NCBI GenBank assembly: GCA_024279045.1
Contig: JAJRRZ010000021.1
Span: 1-13,840, forward strand
Length of the DNA stretch: 13,840 nucleotides
Reading direction: 5' to 3'
From: Alphaproteobacteria bacterium
GTDB taxonomy: Bacteria > Pseudomonadota > Alphaproteobacteria > Rhizobiales > Aestuariivirgaceae
Below the pieces are notes generated by a model. That model was not told the DNA's origin. It was given only the letters and a program-made list of their open reading frames with translations, and did no database searches. Below, piece by piece: positions 8,105 to 13,752 of this stretch (positions are counted from its first letter, which is position 1; every line of letters starts with the position of its first letter). A program made the position numbers and the translations under genes.

Positions 8105-8132
8105 AGCTAGCACCATGCCATGAGAACGTCAA
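8104..8132 (-). promoter_or_regulatory. Putative higBA promoter
   Basis: On the minus strand a TTGACG (8132-8127) is followed after 17 bases by TAGCTG (8109-8104). The latter is preceded by TGC, an extended -10 motif. The -10 itself is weak (2 of 6 consensus bases). The next bases are the palindromic operator, which fits an autoregulated promoter. It overlaps the start of an opposite-strand HTH remnant. Confidence 0.4.
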
Positions 8133-8230
8133 TAATCCGTTGCCCACCGGCACGCTACGAAGAAGCCGGCGTGGAGTTTCTCCCCGCCGACGAGGCTGAC
8201 GGCCCCGGCGTGCGCCGGAAACGCCAATGA
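8120..8230 (+). pseudogene. Remnant of an XRE-type HTH regulator gene (C-terminal tail only)
   Basis: A 36-codon plus-strand frame ends ...ARYEEAGVEFLPADEADG then PGVRRKRQ and TGA. The pattern L--AGVEF---DE--GPGVR-(R/K)-(R/Q) is the familiar C-terminus of short single-domain XRE regulators. There it follows the helix-turn-helix. Here the helix-turn-helix itself is missing, and the frame upstream is occupied by the higBA control region. I therefore read it as the tail of a gene whose 5' part was lost when the cassette was inserted or rearranged. It is on the opposite strand to the operon and stops right beside the repeat at 8229. A chance frame cannot be excluded. Confidence 0.45.
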
Positions 8231-8258
8231 AAAGGCCCCGGCTCTGCGCCAGGGCCTT
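8229..8258 (-). terminator. Rho-independent terminator downstream of scaffold gene (copy 1 of the 30-bp repeat)
   Basis: This is the same 30 bases as 7398-7427: an approximately 11-bp stem around a GCAGA loop. It is followed on the minus strand by TTTTCATT, a shorter U-run than in the other copy. It lies 31 bases past the scaffold stop and would separate the portal-scaffold transcript from everything leftward, including the capsid gene. Confidence 0.7.
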
Positions 8259-8288
8259 CAACCATCTTCCCGACATCGGCAAAATGGT

Positions 8289-9137
8289 TCAGCCGCCGCG
8301 GGCGTAGAAGGCGGCAATCTTGCGATCCGCCTCAGCGCGGAACGCCGGGTTGTATTTCGCGCTGCGCGTGTCGTAGCGCGCATCGCGCATCAGCGCATCC
8401 ACGTCCGACTGGCTGACAGGCTGCGGCACGAACCCGGGCTGCGCGCCGGGCACCGCGCTCTCGCCCGCCTGCACCATGCGCATCAACTTTTCGATGGCCC
8501 GCACGCCAGGCGCATCCACCGCCAGATCCATCAGCGCCTCGGCCTCTTCCTCGCCCAGCGCCCCGCGCAGGCGGAGCTGCTTCACGAAATCCACCGCCGC
8601 CGCCAGCCGCTGCTTGCCGGCCTGCGCCACTTCCTCAGGCGTCTGCCCGCCGGCTTCCTCGCCCAGCGCCTTCAGCTCCGCCTCCACGTCGATGGGCGGC
8701 TGCAGCAGCCCCGTTTCCGCCGCCTTCTCCAGAAACGCCGGCAGCACCCGCTTGAACTGCTCCGCCCCCAGGCCGGCCGCGTGCGCCGCCTCGCGAAACA
8801 GCTTCACCGCCGCATCGTCCGCCGCCAGGTCAACGCCCTTCTCCGCCAGCTCCTTCGGCAGCTCGAAGGCGTATCCGTCAGGGCTTTCCGGCACTGGCCC
8901 GGCGCTCTTGTGCGCCTTCTGATAGCCCTCGTAGGCGCGCCACACCTTCTGCAGCGCCTCCGTCGGATCATCGGCGCGCATGTGCTCCGGCAGCCATTCC
9001 GGCGGCTGCCAGGCGGGCGGCGACGGCGGCTGCTGGCCGGCGCCACCACCGGCGCCTGCCCCCGGCTCGCCTCCGCCCTGCGGCGGCGTGCCACCCCCCG
9101 CGCCAGCGCTCGGATCCACGATCGTCTGCTCAGACAT
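8289..9137 (-). CDS. Capsid assembly scaffolding protein (putative)
   Basis: This acidic 282-residue protein has a low-complexity Gly/Pro/Gln N-terminus (about 8-45). A short motif PEWLPEHMRADDPTEALQKV (about 46-65) follows, then a WRAYEGYQKA helix, a long Ala/Glu-rich helical core with FKRVLPAFLEKAAE (about 123-136), and a C-terminal segment DVDALMRDARYDTRSAKYNP followed by a basic FRAEADRKIAAFY end. This is the usual plan of T7 gp9-type scaffolds (gp9 about 307 aa). They line the procapsid interior, bind the capsid protein through the basic C-terminus and leave before DNA packaging. The gene overlaps the upstream Bbp19-like gene by 8 bases and has AGGAGGTGA before its ATG. Confidence 0.78.
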   Translation of the reverse strand: MSEQTIVDPSAGAGGGTPPQGGGEPGAGAGGGAGQQPPSPPAWQPPEWLPEHMRADDPTEALQKVWRAYEGYQKAHKSAGPVPESPDGYAFELPKELAEKGVDLAADDAAVKLFREAAHAAGLGAEQFKRVLPAFLEKAAETGLLQPPIDVEAELKALGEEAGGQTPEEVAQAGKQRLAAAVDFVKQLRLRGALGEEEAEALMDLAVDAPGVRAIEKLMRMVQAGESAVPGAQPGFVPQPVSQSDVDALMRDARYDTRSAKYNPAFRAEADRKIAAFYARGG

Positions 9138-9456
9138 CCTTCACCTCCTCTCCATCGATCATCATCTGCATCATCCGGCAGATGCTGTTCTGCCCTTCGC
9201 GGAAATGCGCGTAATCCACCCGCGTCTCGCGATCCGCCTTCGGCAGCTGCAGCGGGTGGCAGGTTTCGCGCTCCACCGTTACCGACCGCAGCCAGGCCAT
9301 GAACGCCCGCCCGCCGTCCGTGCCAGCCCAGCGCCGCAGCGCCGCCTCCGCCGCCTTCTCCGCATCGCTCATCACCGCCGGCGGCGGACGCTCCGCCTGC
9401 CGCCGCGCCGCCTCGATGCCGCTCCACCCGCGCCTGCCATTCTCGTTACCGCTCAT
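9130..9456 (-). CDS. Bbp19-like small phage protein
   Basis: This protein has 108 residues. After a disordered Arg/Glu/Pro-rich start (about 1-28) come LRRWAGTDGGRAFMAWLRSV (about 40-59) and DYAHFREGQNSICRMMQMMI (about 80-99). The pairing of a GT-DGR--L--L helix with a later (Y/F)REGQ-S----I helix is what I know from the Bbp19 family of podovirus proteins. These are encoded between portal and scaffold, and their precise function I do not know. The ATG has GAGGGCGA upstream. The 111 bases between it and the portal stop contain no gene. A GGCGCGCC palindrome there has no U-tract, so I do not call a terminator. Confidence 0.55.
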   Translation of the reverse strand: MSGNENGRRGWSGIEAARRQAERPPPAVMSDAEKAAEAALRRWAGTDGGRAFMAWLRSVTVERETCHPLQLPKADRETRVDYAHFREGQNSICRMMQMMIDGEEVKDV

Positions 9457-9567
9457 TCGCCCTCATATCGCCACTGATGCACATTTCACTCTTTCAGCTA
9501 CCCCCCACCTGCCGCATTCAGAGGCGCGCCTGTGCGCACGCCTGAGCGACTGACAGGGGCATTTCAA

Positions 9568-11169
9568 TCAGCCGCCACCACCTTGCACCACCTGCAGCGC
9601 CGGCGCGCCACCTTGCGCCGCCGGCGCACCGCCTGCACCTGCACCAGTCTCGCTCTGTGCCGCCATGGCCTGCGCCTGCAGCATCGCCGCCTGCCGCTGC
9701 ATCTGTTCGCGCTCGTCAGGACTGCGGATGAACCGCGCCGGCACGCCCAGCGCCTCGCCCAGGTCGCCGCCGATGTCCTCCACCTTCGCCGCCAGCGCCG
9801 CCAGCTCCGGCCCCATGGCCTGCAGCATCTCCAGCCATTGCAGCACCGGCTCCATGGCCGACAGCCGCCGCGCCTGGCCGATGGGGCTGAGCACCTGCAT
9901 GCGCGTGTAGACGTCGTTCAGCACCGGCAGGAAGTCGATCACCCCGGCACGGTGCAGCAGCTCCAGCGCCCGGCTCACCAGCGGGCGGATCAGCTCGCCA
10001 GTGATGCGCGCGTCGATGCCGGCCCAGTCCATGGCCAATTTCTTCTGCCGCTCCGCCACCTCCAGCGCCGTGCGCACCGTCTTCGCCCCGGCAGGAAGCT
10101 GATCGTCGAAGCCCGCCTGCTTGATCTGCATGCGCTCATCCTCGATCACCAGCTGCGCAATATCGAACTTCGACGGAATGTCGATGCGCTCCAGCGTGCT
10201 GCCGTAAGCCCCGCCGGTGGCCTTCACCGCCCAGAACTCGCCGGGCTGGAACTGCACCATGTCGGGGTTGAACACCCCATCCTCGCGATAGGCCCACACG
10301 CCGTAGATGGCGAAGGCAGCCGCCTTCAGCGCATATTCCCGCGCCGTGTTCACCGTCTTCACGAACGGCAACGCCAGGTGCGCCGGCCCCACCGCCTGCG
10401 CCTGGCCGGGCATCACGAACATGCGCGGCGTGATCCACATGCAGGTGCGCTCGCGCGCCTCGTGGATCACCTCCACCCCGTCCACTTTCGCCATCACCAC
10501 CGTGCGCCATGGACGCACGCCATCCTGCGCCTCGTGCCGCGTGTAGACAGTGATGGTTACGGGCTTGTCCTGCTCCTTCTCGATGATCTCTTTCAGCCGC
10601 GCGCTGAAACGCCCCTGCGGCCACATCTCCGGCAACTGCTCCGCTGGCCATGCCCGCCGCCACACGATGCCCGCCACCTCGCCCCACGGGTTCAGCTCCA
10701 GGGCTATTTCCGCCACCGGCACGGAAACGCACTTCAGCACGCTGCCCGGCGGACCTGGCACCACCATCAGCGCCCCCTGGCCGGCAAACAGGTCGTGATA
10801 CATCTCCGGCCCGGCACGCCAGAAGTTGCCAGCCTCCAGCGCCGCCATCACCACCGCCGGCAGCGGCTCGTGCTTCACGCGGAACTCGTGCCGCGCCGCC
10901 CTGTCGGTGATCGCCGCGCCCGGCTCCAGCGCGAAGAACGTGTCATAGGCCGGGGTTACATCGCCCACCATGCGTTGGCTGAACTGGATGTTCGCCCGCA
11001 TGCCTGTGCCGTCAAAGATCATATCCATGTCCGGCGTGCCCGGCGCGACATGCTCCTGCGGCGCACGCCACGGCGCAATGTAGCGGTGGATGTCGTCCAG
11101 CGTCGCCCGCCAGCGCGCCGCGGCGTTCCACACACGCTCCGCCCGCTCGTATGTCCGCTTCGCCGTCAA
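9568..11169 (-). CDS. Portal / head-to-tail connector protein (T7 gp8-like)
   Basis: This 533-residue protein is almost the size of T7 gp8 (536 aa). Characteristic parts are DDIHRYIAPWR near residues 25-35, then FDGTGMRANIQFSQRMVGDV (about 52-71) followed by TPAYDTFFAL. The middle contains FVKTVNTAREYALKAAAFAI and later an Ala/Gln-rich C-terminal tail with GAGAGG and QGGGG repeats. Portal dodecamers form the DNA channel at the unique capsid vertex and dock the terminase. The frame starts with TTG at 11169 overlapping the TGA of the upstream small gene (TTGA). No ATG lies close by, so translational coupling is the likely mode of start. No terminase gene lies upstream. Confidence 0.9.
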   Translation of the reverse strand: MTAKRTYERAERVWNAAARWRATLDDIHRYIAPWRAPQEHVAPGTPDMDMIFDGTGMRANIQFSQRMVGDVTPAYDTFFALEPGAAITDRAARHEFRVKHEPLPAVVMAALEAGNFWRAGPEMYHDLFAGQGALMVVPGPPGSVLKCVSVPVAEIALELNPWGEVAGIVWRRAWPAEQLPEMWPQGRFSARLKEIIEKEQDKPVTITVYTRHEAQDGVRPWRTVVMAKVDGVEVIHEARERTCMWITPRMFVMPGQAQAVGPAHLALPFVKTVNTAREYALKAAAFAIYGVWAYREDGVFNPDMVQFQPGEFWAVKATGGAYGSTLERIDIPSKFDIAQLVIEDERMQIKQAGFDDQLPAGAKTVRTALEVAERQKKLAMDWAGIDARITGELIRPLVSRALELLHRAGVIDFLPVLNDVYTRMQVLSPIGQARRLSAMEPVLQWLEMLQAMGPELAALAAKVEDIGGDLGEALGVPARFIRSPDEREQMQRQAAMLQAQAMAAQSETGAGAGGAPAAQGGAPALQVVQGGGG

Positions 11170-11417
11170 AGCTGCACACCGCCATCATCAAGATAACCTA
11201 GCAGCCCGCGCCGCCCGCGGCCACGCAGGCCCGCCGCCATCTTCTGCTCGCGCTCCGCCTTCTTGCGATCCTCGAATGCCTGCCGCCGCGCCAGCGCTTC
11301 CTTCTCCGCCGCCAGCCGTGCCTGTTCCCGTGCCGCGGCGCGGCGCGCCTTCTTTGCGCTTCTGATGCCGAACACCGTGCCGACTATTGACGCGATAGCC
11401 GAAACCACCCCACTCAT
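11166..11417 (-). CDS. Small phage protein encoded before the portal (likely separate gene)
   Basis: An ATG at 11417 with GGAGGCG seven bases upstream starts an 83-residue product: a hydrophobic or amphipathic start (MSGVVSAIASIVGTVFGI), a highly charged Ala/Lys/Arg/Glu helix (about 19-60) and a basic C-terminus GLRGRGRRGLLGYLDDGG. Short proteins of this build, ending in a Gly/Arg-rich GR-GLL-type tail, commonly precede podovirus portal genes. Their role is unknown to me. The same codons form the 3' half of a longer open frame that begins with an HTH domain. In another frame a short tail (ending EYWLMEAKR) stops exactly at this ATG as ATGA. Both facts support this as a true independent start. 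Confidence 0.65.
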   Translation of the reverse strand: MSGVVSAIASIVGTVFGIRSAKKARRAAAREQARLAAEKEALARRQAFEDRKKAEREQKMAAGLRGRGRRGLLGYLDDGGVQL

Positions 11418-11657
11418 CGTTTCGCCTCCATCAGCCAGTATTCCGCCCCATCGCGGCACCGGCACCCGCGGCAAATCGTAGAAGTCATTCGGCGTTACGG
11501 CGCCATCGGTAACCCGAACGATGCGCTCCATCACCTTCGGTGATGGACGGCTAAGGCCCCGCTCGAGGCGATAGACCTGCATTGACGACAGGCCGATCAT
11601 GTCTGCCAGCTCCGATCGTGCCATGCCTTTCTGTTCACGCCATTCTGACAGCTTCAT
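11166..11657 (-). CDS. Cro-like XRE HTH regulator frame, fused in frame to the small phage protein
   Basis: The 163-codon frame begins MKLSEWREQKGMARSELADM. A classic XRE helix-turn-helix covers residues about 8-50 (including GLSSMQVYRLERGLSRPS), then GAVTPNDFYDLP, the typical end of the DNA-binding part of Cro-like proteins. After a Pro/Val/Gly linker (about 65-80) the frame runs straight into the small pre-portal protein. I think the regulator is the first ~65-80 residues. A one-base shift in the linker would give a normal ending (GAEYWLMEAKR, stop) overlapping the next ATG. The gene is divergent from the CI-like repressor, as Cro is from CI in lambda-type switches. The fused frame may be a mutation, a deletion junction or a sequence error. 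Confidence 0.65.
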   Translation of the reverse strand: MKLSEWREQKGMARSELADMIGLSSMQVYRLERGLSRPSPKVMERIVRVTDGAVTPNDFYDLPRVPVPRWGGILADGGETMSGVVSAIASIVGTVFGIRSAKKARRAAAREQARLAAEKEALARRQAFEDRKKAEREQKMAAGLRGRGRRGLLGYLDDGGVQL

Positions 11658-11740
11658 GAGACCACCAACATGATTTGTTCGCCAACTTTATAACATTTTT
11701 TGTGATGGTCAACCTAAATTTCCACGCACAGACTTCCTGC
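11658..11740. promoter_or_regulatory. Divergent immunity control region between Cro-like and CI-like genes
   Basis: This AT-rich stretch differs sharply from its GC-rich surroundings. On the plus strand TATAAC (11689-11694) is a good -10 for the CI-like gene. On the minus strand TATAAA overlaps it (11692-11687), and TTGACC (11712-11707) is a possible -35, though their spacing of 14 is short. Three 10-mers ending in CAAC or CCAAC, GACCACCAAC (11660), GTTCGCCAAC (11677) and GATGGTCAAC (11704), could be operator half-sites. These are candidates only. Confidence 0.45.
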
Positions 11741-12403
11741 ATGTCGGGAATCATAGAGAAGCTGCGCAAGGACAGGGGCTTGTCGCGCGAAAAGCTGGCT
11801 GAGCTGGCTGGCATGTCGGCCATGCACCTTTACCGCCTTGAGAAGGGCAAGGCGCGCCTCACGGAAAAGATGGCTCAGCGGCTGGCTCGCGGCTTGCAGG
11901 TGCCGCCGGATGTTCTGCTCCAGCAGCCCTTGCCGGGCGCGCCGGTCATCGGCACGGTGCAGGCCGGCGTCTGGCGCGAGGCCGGCGAGGATCCGCTACA
12001 CATGGAGGACTGGGCCGATCCCCTCGCCGCCGACTACGAGCGCATTCCCTGCCCGCCGGACAGGCGCTATCCGCACGCCCCGGTATTCGCCCTGCGCGTG
12101 CAGGGCGACAGCATGGACAAGGTCTTCCCCGACGGCAGCTATGCTCTCTGCGTGCGCCTGTCCGATGCCGGCCTCTCGCCAGATGCCGTGCCGTCGGGCA
12201 GCATCGTCGTGGTGCAGCGTCGCCGGCATGACATCTACGAGGCCACGCTCAAGCGCCTGCAGCGCCGCGACGGCAACATCTGGCTGCTGCCTGAGAGCAC
12301 CTCTGACCGCCACAAGCCCCTCCGCCTCGCCCCGCCCAGGCACCCGCACGACACCGAAACCACCATCCACGCCCTGGTCATCGGCAAATTCGAGAGGCTG
12401 TAG
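11741..12403 (+). CDS. CI/LexA-like phage repressor (XRE HTH plus S24 peptidase)
   Basis: I start at the ATG at 11741 (MSGIIEKLRKDRGLSREKLA), giving 220 aa. The frame is open back to 11675, but that part runs through the promoter region. Residues about 8-50 form an XRE helix-turn-helix. A self-cleavage site Ala75-Gly76 lies in GTVQAGVW. The S24 catalytic pair is Ser124 in QGDSMDKVFPDG and Lys171 in EATLKRL. In this family RecA filaments trigger cleavage after DNA damage, which separates the DNA-binding and dimerisation domains and induces the prophage. All key residues are present, so the repressor looks functional. It is divergent from the Cro-like gene, and a ParB-like gene follows after 2 bases, likely on the same transcript. 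Confidence 0.92.
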   Translation: MSGIIEKLRKDRGLSREKLAELAGMSAMHLYRLEKGKARLTEKMAQRLARGLQVPPDVLLQQPLPGAPVIGTVQAGVWREAGEDPLHMEDWADPLAADYERIPCPPDRRYPHAPVFALRVQGDSMDKVFPDGSYALCVRLSDAGLSPDAVPSGSIVVVQRRRHDIYEATLKRLQRRDGNIWLLPESTSDRHKPLRLAPPRHPHDTETTIHALVIGKFERL

Positions 12404-12405
12404 TC

Positions 12406-12639
12406 ATGGATAAAAACTTTGAAGTCATCGCAGTTGATATTTCCGCCCTTCTGTTCGACTGCAAAAATCCACGCATTTATTTCAGCAACCCGAAAAACCA
12501 GCAAGAAGCCTTGAATGAAATCATGCGCCTGCATGGCAACCATACTTTGGCTCTTGCCAAACACATCGCGCGCTGGGGTCTGCTTGAATACCCCATCATC
12601 ACTGATGACAGTCCAGAAAAAAAAAAGGAAAATTCGTGA
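12406..12639 (+). CDS. N-terminal fragment of the ParB-like protein
   Basis: The 77 codons start two bases after the CI-like stop, with GAGAGG about 8 bases before the ATG. They hold the first half of a ParB/Srx-type fold: an IDISALLFDCKNPR-like opening with NPR, a helix with NQQEALNEIMRLHG, and a helix ALAKHIARWGLLEYPIIT leading to the strand before the EGNRR motif. The frame then ends early (KKKENS, TGA) just after the A10 tract, so as written the product lacks the EGNRRLAA loop that ParB-fold NTPase/nuclease domains need. Slippage adding one A on the tract would extend it through that loop. Confidence 0.6.
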   Translation: MDKNFEVIAVDISALLFDCKNPRIYFSNPKNQQEALNEIMRLHGNHTLALAKHIARWGLLEYPIITDDSPEKKKENS

Positions 12640-12816
12640 TAAAGGAAGGCAATCGTCGCTTGGCTGCCATCAAGCTGTTGCTAACCCCCCGGTCTTTGTG
12701 GAAATAAATGGAAAAAAAGATTTTCTGATTTAAGAAACAAAAAGAAAATAGAAGATTAAAAATTAAGAATCATAACATGTCGTTATACAAAAGAAAAAGA
12801 ACTAATTGAAGAGTTT

Positions 12817-13752
12817 ATGAAATTAAGGCACGCTGGCCTCATGGATGGTGTTGGTGTCGTGCCATGGACAACATTCAACAGGGCCATGGATAAACTTTCC
12901 AATGGTGCGCGCGACAAGGAAGCAAGAGCTGCGGCGGCAATCAAATATGCAAACGAATTGGAATGCTTTCCATTTGATGAAGACTATCCAATAACCACGC
13001 TAGTGCGCTTTCTTACGCAAGAGAATATGAAGCTATTGGGTATCAGTGATATTTTCAGCACGCCTCCAAAACTTATAGTTGATGAAAGCGCAGTCAAGGA
13101 GCGCCTTTGCTACATCATTCGGGAGATAGGAAAAGATGGGGACAAGGATTCCCGTAATCTGGCTGATGTCCGCAGCAGGAGGGCATGGCTGAATGAAATC
13201 CTTCAAAAGTTCCCCGCAGGTAGCACCTCCATTCCAGTTCAAACCAAGACAAAAAGTGCGCCAACTCATGTGCAGAACAACATGCCATTACAGGCACCGC
13301 AACAACCCCAAACTCAACAGTCAGCCCAAGTGCATCCAGTAAAACACAAGAAAAACAGAGATCCATCAGCAAGAAAATATATGCTTTTGCCGAAAGAAAA
13401 ATATGGTATAGACATTGGCAAAGCGAACGAAAAAACAAAATCTTTCTATAAGGAGCTTGAGAAGCTTGATGTTGATGCTTGTCCGATGCTGGCCGCCATT
13501 GGCCTGAGAGCGCTCTTGGAATTGGCTACTGCGCAATGCGAGAAAGAACATGGAATTACACCTGCCAAATCGGCAGCGCTTCCGGATAGGGTCAAGAATT
13601 GTGCCAAAACGATGTGGGGTAACAGTGATAATCGCACAAGCGCAATAGCCAATACCGTGTCGCCAGAACATTACCTGTCTTTAAAGGCTCTCAATCAGGT
13701 GGACACCTCCGGAAACTGGGCATTTCGGGCGGAATATGATTCACTCCGGTGA
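12817..13752 (+). CDS. C-terminal fragment of the ParB-like protein, IS-fused at its end
   Basis: The frame is open from 12760, and the first ATG is at 12817. It begins in KLRHAGLMDGVGVVPWTTFN, which matches the -(L)RH-G--DGVG---W part of ParB-like accessory proteins. About 100 helical residues follow, then a Gln/Pro-rich linker (residues about 145-190), then a second domain with KSFYKELEKLDVDACPMLAA and IGLRALLELATAQCEKEHGI (about 210-255). That LRALLEL segment resembles a C-terminal helical domain found on some ParB-like and other defence-associated proteins, though I cannot name the family. The last 17 codons (VDTSGNWAFRAEYDSLR) are IS-encoded, so the native C-terminus is lost. Confidence 0.6.
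   Translation: MKLRHAGLMDGVGVVPWTTFNRAMDKLSNGARDKEARAAAAIKYANELECFPFDEDYPITTLVRFLTQENMKLLGISDIFSTPPKLIVDESAVKERLCYIIREIGKDGDKDSRNLADVRSRRAWLNEILQKFPAGSTSIPVQTKTKSAPTHVQNNMPLQAPQQPQTQQSAQVHPVKHKKNRDPSARKYMLLPKEKYGIDIGKANEKTKSFYKELEKLDVDACPMLAAIGLRALLELATAQCEKEHGITPAKSAALPDRVKNCAKTMWGNSDNRTSAIANTVSPEHYLSLKALNQVDTSGNWAFRAEYDSLR

Larger units (their letters stand above)
7398..8258. repeat. 30-bp perfect direct repeat flanking the higBA cassette (7398-7427 and 8229-8258)
   Basis: Both copies read GAAAAGGCCCCGG at the start and end in AGGGCCTT, identical over 30 bases in the same orientation, 831 bases apart. The flanking bases differ (ACG against AAT before, TCCTCC against CAACCA after). Each copy is also a terminator hairpin for leftward transcription. 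The block between them holds higBA and an HTH gene remnant. It is therefore a plausible unit of insertion or loss by recombination between the repeats. Confidence 0.75.
12406..13752 (+). pseudogene. ParB-like nuclease-fold protein gene, disrupted by two frameshifts, a stop and an IS
   Basis: Joined across three breaks, this is one gene. Frame 1 from 12406 gives NPRIYFSNPKNQQEALNEIM and LAKHIARWGLLEYPIITDDS. At the A10 tract (12616-12625) the homologous reading moves to frame 3 (KFVIKEGNRRLAAIKLLLTP), the core ParB motif. At the C6 tract (12685-12690) it returns to frame 1 (CGNKWKKRFSDLRNKKKIED). An in-frame TAA at 12757 then precedes KLRIITCRYTKEKELIEEF. The expected tracts would be A11 and C5. 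The right IS ends the gene at about 13700. The region is markedly AT-rich compared with the phage genes, suggesting separate origin. Its place directly behind CI suggests an accessory gene expressed in the lysogen. Confidence 0.75.

Noticed and set aside
9457..9567. Possible hairpin (GGCGCGCC and TGCGCA palindromes) between portal and Bbp19-like genes
   Set aside because: Short overlapping palindromes without a U-tract; not supported as a terminator.
9532..11196. 554-codon plus-strand frame opposite the portal gene
   Set aside because: Antisense shadow of a clearly recognised portal protein; composition is dominated by His, Arg and Leu.
12515..12733. 72-codon frame over the A10 tract
   Set aside because: It is the third reading frame through the broken ParB-like gene; neither its start nor its end resembles ParB residues.
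13033..13671. Several minus-strand frames opposite the ParB-like C-terminal part
   Set aside because: Cys/Phe-rich antisense translations without motif or ribosome site.
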